From contig JACRIP010000473.1 in the NCBI GenBank assembly GCA_016220045.1, positions 1-12,496 of the forward strand: DNA of 12,496 nt, given 5' to 3'. The translations under genes and the position numbers were made by a program. The notes under the pieces were generated by a model. It was not told the origin of the DNA and did no database searches. It saw only the letters and a list, made by a program, of their open reading frames with translations. Position 1 is the first letter of the stretch. Every line of letters starts with the position of its first letter. Source of the DNA: Planctomycetota bacterium. GTDB lineage: Bacteria > Planctomycetota > MHYJ01 > WSZJ01 > JACPWG01. Positions 1 to 7,263 of the stretch are shown here, in pieces.

Positions 1-16
1 GCGCCCCGCGGGGCGC
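1..16. repeat. Perfect 16-bp G+C palindrome at window edge
   Basis: The first 16 bases, GCGCCCCGCGGGGCGC, equal their own reverse complement. No T-run follows on the plus strand. It could be the tail of a terminator or a REP-like element of the preceding gene, but the left context is cut off, so only the symmetry is certain. Confidence 0.5.
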
Positions 17-50
17 TCCGTCCGCCCCGGATTCGCCGCACCATCCGTCG

Positions 51-74
51 TCTCTGTGTCTCTGTGCCTCTGTG
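51..74. repeat. Tandem octamer repeat, 3 copies of TCTCTGTG type
   Basis: Three consecutive 8-base units read TCTCTGTG, TCTCTGTG and CCTCTGTG, followed by a decayed unit (GTTCCGTT, 75-82). The tract is non-coding, ending about 80 bp before the adaptor start codon. I recall similar CTCTGTG runs as dispersed intergenic repeats in other large, G+C-rich environmental genomes, but cannot check that here. The rest of 17-120 shows no further structure. Confidence 0.6.
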
Positions 75-120
75 GTTCCGTTCGTCGTCGCTTTGCTTAG
101 GTGATTCCGCGCCTCCCGGC

Positions 121-126
121 TACAAT
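121..126 (+). promoter_or_regulatory. Candidate -10 box for the adaptor gene
   Basis: TACAAT matches the sigma-70 -10 consensus at 5 of 6 positions and lies 30 bp before the chosen start codon at 157. There is no good -35 at 16-18 bp: TTGCTT at 93-98 is 22 bp away and TTAGGT at 97-102 matches poorly. Treat it as a weak promoter candidate. Confidence 0.35.
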
Positions 127-156
127 CCGCACTCCCCTTCCCGCAAGCGAGAGCAC

Positions 157-1443
157 ATGAGCGATCTCCAACCCCCTCCCCCACCCCGACCGCGCAAGCG
201 CCGCTGGAAGCTCTACCTCTTCCTCCTGCTCCTCCTGGCCGGCGCCGCCGGCGGCGGCATCTGGTGGAGTCGGCGCAAGGAGCCCGCCGCCGAGGTCTTC
301 GTCGAGAAGCTCGCCCGCCGCGACCTCGAAGCCGTGGTGCGCGAGTCCGGCAAGGTGCGCGCCAAGACCAGCGTACTGCTCTCGGCGAACACCGTAGGAT
401 TGGTCAAGGAGGTTCTGGCGCACGAAGGAGAGCGCGTGACCGCGGGCCAGCCGCTCATCCAGATCGATCCCACCCCGTTCGAAATCGCCATCTCCCAGGC
501 GGAAGTGGCGGTGCGACAGTCCGAGCAGCGCCTCGAGATCGCCCGCACCCAGCTCGAACGGACCAAGCTGAAGCTGGAGCGCGAGCGCGAGCTCGGCGCC
601 CTCGGCGCGCGCGAGAAGGTGGACGAGCTGACCGCCGATTTCGACGTGCAGAAGAACGAGGTGGAGGCGGCCAAGCTCACCGTCACCAGCGAGCAGGCCC
701 GACTGGAGCGCGAGCGCCACGAGCTGACGAAAGTCCGCATCACCTCCCCCATCGATGGCGTCATTCTCCGGTCAAACGTGGAGCGCGGCCAGACCACGGT
801 GATGGGCACCATGAATGCGGCCGGCACCGAGCTGATGACCGTCGCGGACCTGTCGGTGCTGCAGGTCGAGCTGGAAGTGGGCGAGGCGGTGATCCTGGAC
901 GTGAAGGTCGGGCAGCCCGCGCGCGTGGAGATCGACGCGCTGCCGAATCGCAAGCTTGCGGGCAAGGTGTCGGACGTGGGCACCAGCCCGATCACGACCG
1001 CGGGCGGGCAGCAGGAGCGCGGCGTCGCCTTTCGGGTCGTGGTCACGCTTGACGAAACCGTCGAGGGCGTGCGGCCGGGGTTCTCGGCGAGCGCCGAGAT
1101 CGTGACCGCGACGCGCGCCCAGGTCCTTGCCGTACCGATTCGCTCGCTGGTCGCGCGCGAACTGCCGGCCGCCGGGAAGACGGAGGAGGCGGGCGCGGCG
1201 GGGAACCCGGCGGACCCGGCCGCCGTCGCGATCCCGACAAAAAAAGAACTCAAGGAGGGGGCGTTCGTGGTCGGGCCGGACGGCAAGTCGCTCTTCCAGC
1301 CGGTGAAGATCGGCATCACGGGCAAGGAGCATTTCGAGGTGCTGGAGGGACTGACCGAAGGGGCGGAGGTGCTGACCGGGCCGCACAAGACCCTGCGCGA
1401 CCTGAAGGAGGGCGAGCGGATCGAGCGCAAGCCGGAGCCGTAG
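157..1443 (+). CDS. HlyD/MacA-type periplasmic adaptor (membrane fusion protein)
   Basis: A 428-residue membrane fusion protein that would link an inner-membrane ABC exporter to an outer-membrane exit. A Pro/Arg-rich cytoplasmic tail (1-17) precedes one membrane segment (about 18-38). A lipoyl-like half follows (about 68-105, ending VTAGQPLIQIDP), then a heptad-rich helical hairpin (about 110-190, rich in E, R, L and Q), the second lipoyl half (192-212, ITSPIDGVILRSNVERGQ), and beta-barrel and membrane-proximal domains to the end. Family members are usually 370-450 residues. I use ATG 157 rather than the in-frame ATG at 64, because 64 lies inside the octamer repeat and would add 31 atypical residues ahead of the basic tail and membrane anchor. 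GAGAG at 149-153 is a weak, close Shine-Dalgarno. The ATPase and permease downstream fit a MacA role; substrate unknown. Third-base preference drifts from C to G along the gene. Confidence 0.9.
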   Translation: MSDLQPPPPPRPRKRRWKLYLFLLLLLAGAAGGGIWWSRRKEPAAEVFVEKLARRDLEAVVRESGKVRAKTSVLLSANTVGLVKEVLAHEGERVTAGQPLIQIDPTPFEIAISQAEVAVRQSEQRLEIARTQLERTKLKLERERELGALGAREKVDELTADFDVQKNEVEAAKLTVTSEQARLERERHELTKVRITSPIDGVILRSNVERGQTTVMGTMNAAGTELMTVADLSVLQVELEVGEAVILDVKVGQPARVEIDALPNRKLAGKVSDVGTSPITTAGGQQERGVAFRVVVTLDETVEGVRPGFSASAEIVTATRAQVLAVPIRSLVARELPAAGKTEEAGAAGNPADPAAVAIPTKKELKEGAFVVGPDGKSLFQPVKIGITGKEHFEVLEGLTEGAEVLTGPHKTLRDLKEGERIERKPEP

Positions 1444-1477
1444 GGGGAAAGCGGGAGCCGTGGGAGGGAGGGGAGGG

Positions 1478-1541
1478 CCACGAAAGAGACGGGAACACGA
1501 AGGACCACCAAGCGACGCACGAAGGGCCACGAAAGCGAAGG
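1478..1541. repeat. Degenerate CACGAA(A/G) interspersed repeat
   Basis: The core CACGAA occurs four times, at 1479, 1496, 1518 and 1528, each followed by A or G, plus a variant CCACCAAG at 1505-1512. Spacing is irregular (17, 22 and 10 bases), so it is a decayed short repeat rather than a clean tandem. It opens the 359-bp gap between adaptor and ATPase. No gene is supported in this gap: all three forward frames are open, but only because the sequence is G+C-rich and repetitive. Confidence 0.5.
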
Positions 1542-1592
1542 GAATCCACCGGGGCCTGCGCTCACAACCCACCGTGCTCGCGAGCGGTCTTT

Positions 1593-1730
1593 CTCGTACT
1601 CGTACTCGGCTACCCTGTGTGTTCGAGTTCGAGTTCGAGTTCGGGTACGAGTACGAGTTCGGGTACGAGTACGAGTACGAGTACGAGTACGAGTACGAGT
1701 GCGAGTACGAGTGCGAGTGCGAGTACGACA
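1593..1730. repeat. Hexamer array 1 (NCGRGT units with an opposed short arm)
   Basis: Seventeen consecutive hexamers run from 1623 to 1724 with consensus NCGRGT. The first base is T, A or G; the fourth is A, or G in two units; the other four bases never change. A short opposed arm, CTCGTACTCGTACTCG at 1593-1608, is the exact reverse complement of several stretches in the main array (for example 1666-1681), so the region can fold into a hairpin with several registers. It lies between adaptor and ATPase genes, about 75 bp before the ATPase start, and would be transcribed if those genes are co-transcribed. Sequence from 1731 to 1802 shows only the ATPase ribosome binding site (AAGGA at 1792-1796). 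Confidence 0.9.
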
Positions 1731-1802
1731 GTGAACAAGACGGAGGCGGAAGCCTGCGGGGAAATGGAGCGTCTTGCGGACTGGTAAAACGAAGGACTCC
1801 GG

Positions 1803-2483
1803 ATGACCGTCATCCTCACCGAAAACCTCACGCGCAGCTACCGCCTGGGCGGCGAGGACGTTCACGCCCTGCGCGAGGTCTCGCTCACCGTCGAGCGCGG
1901 CGAGTACGTCGCGATCATGGGACCGTCGGGCTCGGGCAAGACCACCTTCATGAACCTGATCGGGCTGCTCGACACGCCGACGCGCGGCCGCTACGTGCTC
2001 AACGGGCGCGAGGTGAGCGGGCTCGCCGACGCCGAGCTCTCCGACATCCGCAACCGCGAGATCGGGTTCGTGTTCCAGACCTTCAATCTCATGCCGGATG
2101 CGAGCGCGCTGGCCAACGTCGAGCTGCCGCTGATCTACGGCCGCACGCCGCGCAGCGAACGGCGCGCGCGCGCGACCGAGGCCATCGACCGGGTCGGGCT
2201 CGCCCGCCGCGCGCGCCACCGCCCGGTCGAGCTCTCGGGCGGCGAGCGCCAGCGCATCGCCATCGCGCGCGCCCTGGTCACCCGCCCCAGCGTCATTCTC
2301 GCGGACGAGCCCACCGGCAACCTCGACAGCACCACCGGAGTGGAGATCATGAAGCTCTTCGCCGAGCTGTCGGCCGCCGGCAACACCATCCTGCTGATCA
2401 CCCACGAGCCCGAGATCGCCGACCACGCGCGCCGCCTGGTGCGCGTGCGCGACGGGCGCATCGAGTCGGACGTGCGCCGATGA
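1803..2483 (+). CDS. ABC transporter ATPase, MacB/LolD type
   Basis: A 226-residue cytoplasmic nucleotide-binding subunit that would power a MacB/LolCDE-type exporter by ATP-driven dimerisation. All motifs are intact: Walker A GPSGSGKT (40-47), Q-loop glutamine in FVFQTFNL (Q92), signature LSGGERQ (144-150), Walker B VILADEP (164-170) with catalytic E169, D-loop after GNLD, and switch histidine H201 in LITHEPE. Length matches the stand-alone family (220-240). AAGGA at 1792-1796 lies 6 bp before ATG 1803, supporting this start. The permease starts 19 bp after the stop, so the two are surely co-transcribed. LolD cannot be excluded by sequence, but the adjacent adaptor favours MacB-like export. 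Unlike the adaptor and permease, it keeps C-ending codons along its whole length. Confidence 0.95.
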   Translation: MTVILTENLTRSYRLGGEDVHALREVSLTVERGEYVAIMGPSGSGKTTFMNLIGLLDTPTRGRYVLNGREVSGLADAELSDIRNREIGFVFQTFNLMPDASALANVELPLIYGRTPRSERRARATEAIDRVGLARRARHRPVELSGGERQRIAIARALVTRPSVILADEPTGNLDSTTGVEIMKLFAELSAAGNTILLITHEPEIADHARRLVRVRDGRIESDVRR

Positions 2484-2502
2484 GCCGACCGGAGGCGCGC
2501 CG

Positions 2503-3720
2503 ATGATCCTCGAAGCCGTCTGGATCGCGCTCGCCACGATGTTCGCCAACAAGCTGCGCACGCTCCTCACCGTGCTCGGCAACATCGTCGCCGTCGCCGC
2601 CCTCGTCCTCGTGGTCGCCTTCACCCAGGGGATGAATCGGGAAATCACCCGAGCCATTCTCGCGCGCGGCGCCGATACCTTCACGGTCGAACGCACCGGT
2701 CCGATCCACAGCGATGAGGAATGGGAGCGCGTCAAGGACCGGCCGCCGGTCACCCTGGCGGACGTCGAGGCGGTCCGGCGCGACGCGACGCTGGCCGGGC
2801 ACGTGCTCGCGCAGTGGAACCTCGACCTGCCGATCCGCACCGCGAAACGCTCGGTGGAGCGCGCGCAGGTCGAGGCGCGCTCCGGCGAGTACGTGTATTT
2901 CCTGGGCGAGGCGGTAGCGGTCGGGCGGCACTTCACGCCGGCGGAGGAGCGGCGCGGCGTGCCGGTGGTCCTGCTCGGCTCGGACCTGGCGGAGACGCTG
3001 TTCCCGGGGGAGACGGCGGTGGGGCGGACGGTGCGCATCGCGGGGCGGCATTTCGACGTGATCGGGGTGATGGAGCCGCGCGGCGCGATCCTCGGGCAAT
3101 CGCAGGACAAGTACGCGATGCTGCCGCTGGGGGCGGCGCTCGCCGAGTGGGGGCGGCCGTGGGAGGTGGATCTGGTGGTGAAGCCGGAGCGGCCGGAGCT
3201 GCTGGACGTGTGCGCCGACGAAGTGCGGGCGGTGCTGCGCGCGCGGCGCGGGCTGCGGCCGTTACAGGAGGACCCGTTCGAGCTGCTGGCGGCGGCGACC
3301 TACCTGAAGATGTACCGCGACTCGTCGCGCGCGGTGTACGGCGCGCTGATCGGGCTGGTCGCGCTCGCGCTCTTCGTCGGCGGGATCGTGATTGCGAACG
3401 TGATGCTGATGGTGGTGGCGCAGCGCACGCGCGAGATCGGCATTCGCAAGGCGGTGGGGGCGCGGCGCACGCACATCCTGTTGCAGTTTCTGGTGGAGGC
3501 GGCGACGCTCTCGCTGGTGGGCGGGCTGCTGGGGTTCGGGATCGGCGCGGCGGTGACGGGGGCGGCGGCGGCGCTGACGCCGATCAGTTTCTCGATCGAG
3601 GCCTGGTCGGTCGCGGTGGGGTGGGGGATGGTGCTCGTGGTGGCGGTGCTGGCGGGGCTCTACCCGGCGGCGCGCGCGGCGCGGCTGGATCCGATCGTCG
3701 CGCTGCGGCACGAGCGGTAG
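2503..3720 (+). CDS. MacB/FtsX-type ABC permease (permease 1)
   Basis: A 405-residue inner-membrane subunit with the MacB-like four-helix topology: membrane segment 1 at about 21-41, a large periplasmic domain (about 45-275), and three C-terminal segments at about 280-305, 332-357 and 368-388. The FtsX core is clear around 306-340, including the conserved REIGIRKAVGARR loop (310-322) followed by QFLVEA (328-333), and it ends in the typical PAARAARLDPIVALR. Unlike full MacB there is no fused ATPase; that role falls to the gene immediately upstream. GGAGG at 2491-2495 lies 7 bp before ATG 2503. The product resembles the second permease at 7524, including a shared E/D-E-W...RPP stretch after the first helix. 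The convergent amidase gene ends 10 bp beyond its stop. Confidence 0.93.
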   Translation: MILEAVWIALATMFANKLRTLLTVLGNIVAVAALVLVVAFTQGMNREITRAILARGADTFTVERTGPIHSDEEWERVKDRPPVTLADVEAVRRDATLAGHVLAQWNLDLPIRTAKRSVERAQVEARSGEYVYFLGEAVAVGRHFTPAEERRGVPVVLLGSDLAETLFPGETAVGRTVRIAGRHFDVIGVMEPRGAILGQSQDKYAMLPLGAALAEWGRPWEVDLVVKPERPELLDVCADEVRAVLRARRGLRPLQEDPFELLAAATYLKMYRDSSRAVYGALIGLVALALFVGGIVIANVMLMVVAQRTREIGIRKAVGARRTHILLQFLVEAATLSLVGGLLGFGIGAAVTGAAAALTPISFSIEAWSVAVGWGMVLVVAVLAGLYPAARAARLDPIVALRHER

Positions 3721-3734
3721 GGCTAACGCCCTAC
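3717..3734. terminator. Bidirectional hairpin overlapping two convergent stop codons
   Basis: GTAGGGC (3717-3723) and GCCCTAC (3728-3734) form a perfect 7-bp stem with a TAAC loop. The TAG of permease 1 (3718-3720) lies in one arm and the stop of the opposing amidase gene (3731-3733) in the other. Neither side has a T-run, so rho-independent termination is not assured, but a hairpin exactly at convergent gene ends fits a shared terminator. Confidence 0.5.
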
Positions 3735-4789
3735 AGCCCCACCGCCGTGCTCGCCGCCGTTCGCAGATACCGCGCCGCGCCGTCGAACCAGATCGTGCGC
3801 CACTCGCCGACCGCGCCCGTGGTCACGTACACCTGGTTGTGGTGCGCCGTGCCCGCGCTCGCCGCGCTCGCGGAGGCGCCCTTGCGCACCGTCGCGTCCG
3901 CCGGCGTCACCTTGCGCGCCGTCGCATGCACGCCCGTCAGGTAACTCCCCAGGCACCAGCCGGTCCCGCCCGTGTACCAGATCTTGCGCAGCCCGCTCGC
4001 CGCGTCCATCGAGACGTACACCTGCGTGTTCAGCGCCGCGCCTACGATCGGATAGCCCAGGCCCGGGCCGCTGCGCACGTTCACGCCCGCGAATCCGCCG
4101 CCCGCCGTGATCTTTACCGCGTGCAACGACCCGGCGCTCGGCGGTGGGGAGGCGCTGCCGCCGCCGCTCCCGCTGCTGCTGCCGCCGCCGCGCACCAGCG
4201 CCATGTAGTGCGCCCAGTCCCAGCGCGGGCCCGGATCGGTGTGATGACTGACCCCGCCGTAGCCGCTGCCGTCCGGGTCCGGTACTTCGGCGTGCGCGAT
4301 GATGTGATGCCGGTCCTTCGGAATGCGATAGTGGTCGCACAGCCAGCGCACCAGCGCCGCCGACTTCCGGTACTCGGCCTCCGTGTAGTGCCCGTGATAG
4401 GCGAAGCCCGCATGCTCAATGCCGATCGACCGGCCGTTGATCAGGGAATTCCCCGCGTGCCAGGCGATGTTTTTTTCTGCGACCATCTGGGTGAGCGTGC
4501 CGTCATAGTCGATCACGTAGTGCGCGGAGACGTGCGCCGACGGGCTGCGAAAGCGTGAAATCGCGCCGGCCGCGCCGCCTTCGATGTCGTGAATGACGAT
4601 CTGGGTGATGTGCCGGCCCGAAGTCGTCGTGTAATTACTGGAGGCCGCCGGCACCCAGTGCGCGCTCGGCTTCGGTTCCGCCGCCGCCGGACGCGGCGCC
4701 GCCGCCGCCACGCCGCACAGCAGGAGCGCCGTCCACGCCGCCGTGTGGCCGATGCCGTGGCGGGTCGGTCCCTGCGTCGTGCGGTTCAT
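3731..4789 (-). CDS. Secreted N-acetylmuramoyl-L-alanine amidase (Amidase_2) with SH3-like repeats
   Basis: A 352-residue exported enzyme predicted to cleave the bond between N-acetylmuramic acid and L-alanine in peptidoglycan. A signal peptide (about 1-38, with TALLLCGVAAAA and an AAAEP exit) is followed by the amidase domain (about 55-197). Likely zinc ligands are H67 in IVIHDIEG, H166 in IIAHAEVP and D185 in HTDPGPRWDW; the family patterns AHYVIDYDG, AWHAG and SIGIEHAG (E125) are also present, so the site looks complete. A Gly/Ser/Pro linker (201-218) leads to one clear bacterial SH3-like repeat (about 224-285, with VNVRSGPGLGYPI) and a weaker second (about 294-346). GGAGG lies 5 bp before the ATG (complement of 4795-4799). 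C25 is not a convincing lipobox cysteine because leucine precedes it. No clear promoter was found upstream. Confidence 0.92.
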   Translation of the reverse strand: MNRTTQGPTRHGIGHTAAWTALLLCGVAAAAPRPAAAEPKPSAHWVPAASSNYTTTSGRHITQIVIHDIEGGAAGAISRFRSPSAHVSAHYVIDYDGTLTQMVAEKNIAWHAGNSLINGRSIGIEHAGFAYHGHYTEAEYRKSAALVRWLCDHYRIPKDRHHIIAHAEVPDPDGSGYGGVSHHTDPGPRWDWAHYMALVRGGGSSSGSGGGSASPPPSAGSLHAVKITAGGGFAGVNVRSGPGLGYPIVGAALNTQVYVSMDAASGLRKIWYTGGTGWCLGSYLTGVHATARKVTPADATVRKGASASAASAGTAHHNQVYVTTGAVGEWRTIWFDGAARYLRTAASTAVGL

Positions 4790-4949
4790 GGCGGCCTCCG
4801 TTGTGTTCCAGCCTGCGGTTGAGCGTCACCCCACGAACACCTCCAATTGCAAGCTGGGTGCCGCGGCGCACGGCGGCCCGGATCTCCCCGTAACTCGCGC
4901 CTGGAGTGCGAGATATGGCGATCCGCCGAGAAGATCGGGAGCGCCTGCA

Positions 4950-4967
4950 CGTAAGGGCCGGCTTACG
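4950..4967 (-). terminator. Hairpin downstream of the HEAT/barrel gene
   Basis: CGTAAG (4950-4955) and CTTACG (4962-4967) form a 6-bp stem around GGCCGG, 50 bp past the stop of the minus-strand gene at 5018. There is no T-run, so it is only a possible terminator. The remaining sequence of 4790-5017 shows no gene, repeat or convincing promoter; TTGCAA on the minus strand near 4850 has no matching -10. Confidence 0.3.
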
Positions 4968-5017
4968 CGGGCGGGGGGTGGGGGGTAACGGGCGGAGGGG
5001 CGAGACGGCGGGCGTCC

Positions 5018-7141
5018 CTAGCGTTTCGCCGGTTCGTGCCCAGCGCCGGTGTGAATCACCGTCGCGACGTACGCGCGCCGCAGGAACAGTAGGGCGAAAC
5101 ACGTATCCACGGTCTCGCCGTAGTTTCCGTTCCAGCCCCCGTCCACCTGCTGCAGCCGCACCAGGACCTCCGCCCCCTCCAGGTACCAGTCGTGGCCGTC
5201 GATGCGCGTCTCCCCGGCGACCATGCACAGCCGCTCGATACTGTATAGCCAGTAGTAGGCGCGGCTGCGGCCCTGGACGGCGCCGTTCGCACGCCCGTAG
5301 TTTTGCGAGAGCCACGTCCAGCCCTGCTGCCACGCGGGCGCCGCCTTCACTTCGGCCGGGATGAGTTTCTCCTCCAAGGACGTGCGCACGATCAGGAGGC
5401 CGTAGAGCGCGGCCGCCGTCAGGGTCGCGGTCGGGGAGGCCTCCCAGTGTTCGGCACCCGTCCGCGGGCGATAGGGGAAACCCCCGTCCGAGCACTGGAC
5501 CCGTTCGAAGAGGACCAGGGCGCGCTGCCAGACCGCGCGGTCGACGCGCGCGCCGGCGTTTGCGGCGGCGCGCAGCCCGAGGAGCGCGAACTGGGTGCAC
5601 GAGAGATCGATCACCGCGGCGCTCGCGGGCGCGGCGCGGCGCGGGCCGCTTTCGAGTTGGTACGGCGCGCCGTAGCCCCACCCGCCGCGCGGGGACTGGT
5701 CCGCGGCGAGCGCGTCCGCTACTTGTTGGAGGCGCGCCGCGACCTGCCCGGGCCGCGGGGAGGCATCGCCGAGCTTGCGGTACTTCTCCAGGCACGCGCC
5801 CAGGGCCATGGCCACCAGGCCCGCGCTGTAGGTCCCCTCGGGCGACTCGGCGAGGAGCCCGGCCAGCCCGGATTGGACCGCGGCGTGGTCGAGCGCCACG
5901 CCGCATTTGAGCAGGGTGTAGACCGCCATGCCGGTCAGGGCGACCGGGTAGCGCATGGGCTCGACGGCGGCCGCATTCGCGCGGCGGGCGATCAGGAAAG
6001 CGACGCCGCGCTCGATCGCCCGCGCCACCGCCTCGTCGGGCGTCACGGGAGTGCCCGCGGCCAGCCAGCGCTCGAAGTCCAGCAACCGCTCCCGCAGCGT
6101 CGCGCCCTGCGCCGTCCGGCCGGTCAGGCGCACGAGCCAGCCGAGCACGACCTCGCCCACGGTGCGGGCCGCGCCGGGTCCGGCGTCGAGCGTCTCGGCC
6201 CCCGGTGTTGTCCCGATGGCGACGAGAGCCGCAAGGTACTGCTGGTCGTTCACTTGGGGGTCGAGCCCGGCGACCGCGAGCCGGCGGATTTCCGGATCGG
6301 CGTGGAGCAGGGAGGGGAAGCAGGCCGCGGGATGGAAGCGCAGGGCGTAGCCGAGGAGCAGGCGGCGGATCTCGGGGGCGAGCACGGGGTGGGCGAGGGC
6401 GGCGGCCACGGCCTCGGTTCCGCCCGGGGCGTCCACGGGCGCTTCCAGGTTGGCGAGGGCGAGCGCGGCTTCGGCGACGACGCCGGCGCGGGGGGAGGCG
6501 AGAAAAGGCGCGAGCGGACCGCCGGTTTCGCGCAGCAGGGCGAGGGCGTAGGCGCCGGCGACGGCACCCGGGCCGGCCGCGGGCTCGGCCGGGGCGTTCC
6601 CCCCCGGGCCGGCGGGCGCGGGCCTCCCGGCGAGCTCCTCGATCAGGGCGGAGCGTTCCGGACCCTCAGGGATCTGCCCGAGCGCGCGCGCGGCGGCCAG
6701 GCGGGTGTCGCGGTGGTGAGCGCGCAGGAGCCGCACGAGGCGCCCGCGCAGGCGGGCCGGATCGGCGTACCCGAGCGCCTCCAGGGCGAGCCGGCGCGTC
6801 AGGTCGTCGGGGTATTCCAGGAGGGGCGTCAGCGCCGCCGCCGCCTCCGGCCGGCCGAGGAAGCCGAGCGCGCAGGCCGCGGCGCGCCGCCCGGCCGCAT
6901 CCCGCGCCACCTCTTGCCCTGCGCCCGCGCCCTCCGGCGGCGGCGACAGGAGCGCCGCGTGCTCCGTGGCCCATGTCCGGACCGCCTCGATCGCCGCCCG
7001 GCGCGCGTGCGGGTCGTCCGCCGCGCAACGCTCCACGAGCACCGTCAGCTCGACCAGCTCTGCCTCGCCCGGCCAGGCCGCCGCGAGCGGAAGCATGACC
7101 GCCAGGGCAAGCGCGCCGAGCCACCCTTTCCTGCGATTCAT
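5018..7141 (-). CDS. Secreted HEAT-repeat protein with prenyltransferase/squalene-cyclase-like alpha/alpha-barrel domain
   Basis: A 707-residue protein of unknown activity. A signal peptide (1-22, with LGALALAVMLPLAAAW) is followed by alpha-helical HEAT-like repeats (about 30-310) with motifs such as TRRLALEALGYADP and TRLAAARALGQIPEG. After a linker, residues about 370-695 carry repeats of the prenyltransferase/squalene-cyclase fold: GGWGYG (486-491), IDLSCTQFALLGLRAA (511-526), GGFPYRP (553-559) and GGWNGNYG...CFALLFLRRA (668-690). No DxDD motif of hopene cyclases is present. D679-x-C681 in VDTCFALLF recalls two zinc ligands of protein farnesyltransferase beta, but the third histidine is not identifiable, so binding or scaffolding is as likely as catalysis. 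AGGAG lies 5 bp before the ATG (complement of 7147-7151). A good promoter lies just upstream (7166-7194). The amidase follows 228 bp downstream on the same strand. Confidence 0.88.
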   Translation of the reverse strand: MNRRKGWLGALALAVMLPLAAAWPGEAELVELTVLVERCAADDPHARRAAIEAVRTWATEHAALLSPPPEGAGAGQEVARDAAGRRAAACALGFLGRPEAAAALTPLLEYPDDLTRRLALEALGYADPARLRGRLVRLLRAHHRDTRLAAARALGQIPEGPERSALIEELAGRPAPAGPGGNAPAEPAAGPGAVAGAYALALLRETGGPLAPFLASPRAGVVAEAALALANLEAPVDAPGGTEAVAAALAHPVLAPEIRRLLLGYALRFHPAACFPSLLHADPEIRRLAVAGLDPQVNDQQYLAALVAIGTTPGAETLDAGPGAARTVGEVVLGWLVRLTGRTAQGATLRERLLDFERWLAAGTPVTPDEAVARAIERGVAFLIARRANAAAVEPMRYPVALTGMAVYTLLKCGVALDHAAVQSGLAGLLAESPEGTYSAGLVAMALGACLEKYRKLGDASPRPGQVAARLQQVADALAADQSPRGGWGYGAPYQLESGPRRAAPASAAVIDLSCTQFALLGLRAAANAGARVDRAVWQRALVLFERVQCSDGGFPYRPRTGAEHWEASPTATLTAAALYGLLIVRTSLEEKLIPAEVKAAPAWQQGWTWLSQNYGRANGAVQGRSRAYYWLYSIERLCMVAGETRIDGHDWYLEGAEVLVRLQQVDGGWNGNYGETVDTCFALLFLRRAYVATVIHTGAGHEPAKR

Positions 7142-7165
7142 GGTCGCTCCTGCGTTGACCTCACT

Positions 7166-7194
7166 ACCCTACCGCGCGAGCGGGGATTCGTCAA
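7166..7194 (-). promoter_or_regulatory. Sigma-70-type promoter for the HEAT/barrel gene
   Basis: On the minus strand, TTGACG (complement of 7189-7194) and TAGGGT (complement of 7166-7171) are separated by exactly 17 bp. The predicted transcript begins roughly 20 bases before the ATG at 7141, leaving a very short leader. The -35 matches 5 of 6 positions and the -10 matches 3 of 6. Confidence 0.55.
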
Positions 7195-7263
7195 GGGGCG
7201 GACCCTACGCGCCAGGCCGCCGCCGCCGGCGCACCTGGCCGGCACGATGGCGCGCCGGCCAAA

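Noticed and set aside
64..156. ATG at 64 as start of the adaptor
   Set aside because: It lies inside the octamer repeat, before the candidate -10 at 121, and would add residues unlike any membrane fusion protein.
1460..2506. A 348-codon plus-strand frame with a Tyr-Glu/Phe-Glu repeat
   Set aside because: It overlaps the intact ATPase out of frame and has no recognisable domain; openness comes from the repeat and high G+C.
213..3110. A 965-codon minus-strand open frame including a long Thr-Arg repeat
   Set aside because: It runs antisense through adaptor, array, ATPase and permease, all with clear motifs on the plus strand. The 6-base array has no stops and joins shadow frames into one.
4695..4789. 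Lipoprotein signal in the amidase (C25)
   Set aside because: The residues before the cysteine are LLL, not the small residue that signal peptidase II needs at -1.
5018..7141. Squalene-hopene cyclase
   Set aside because: No DxDD catalytic motif, a HEAT-type N-terminal half and a signal peptide; only the fold-type repeats match.
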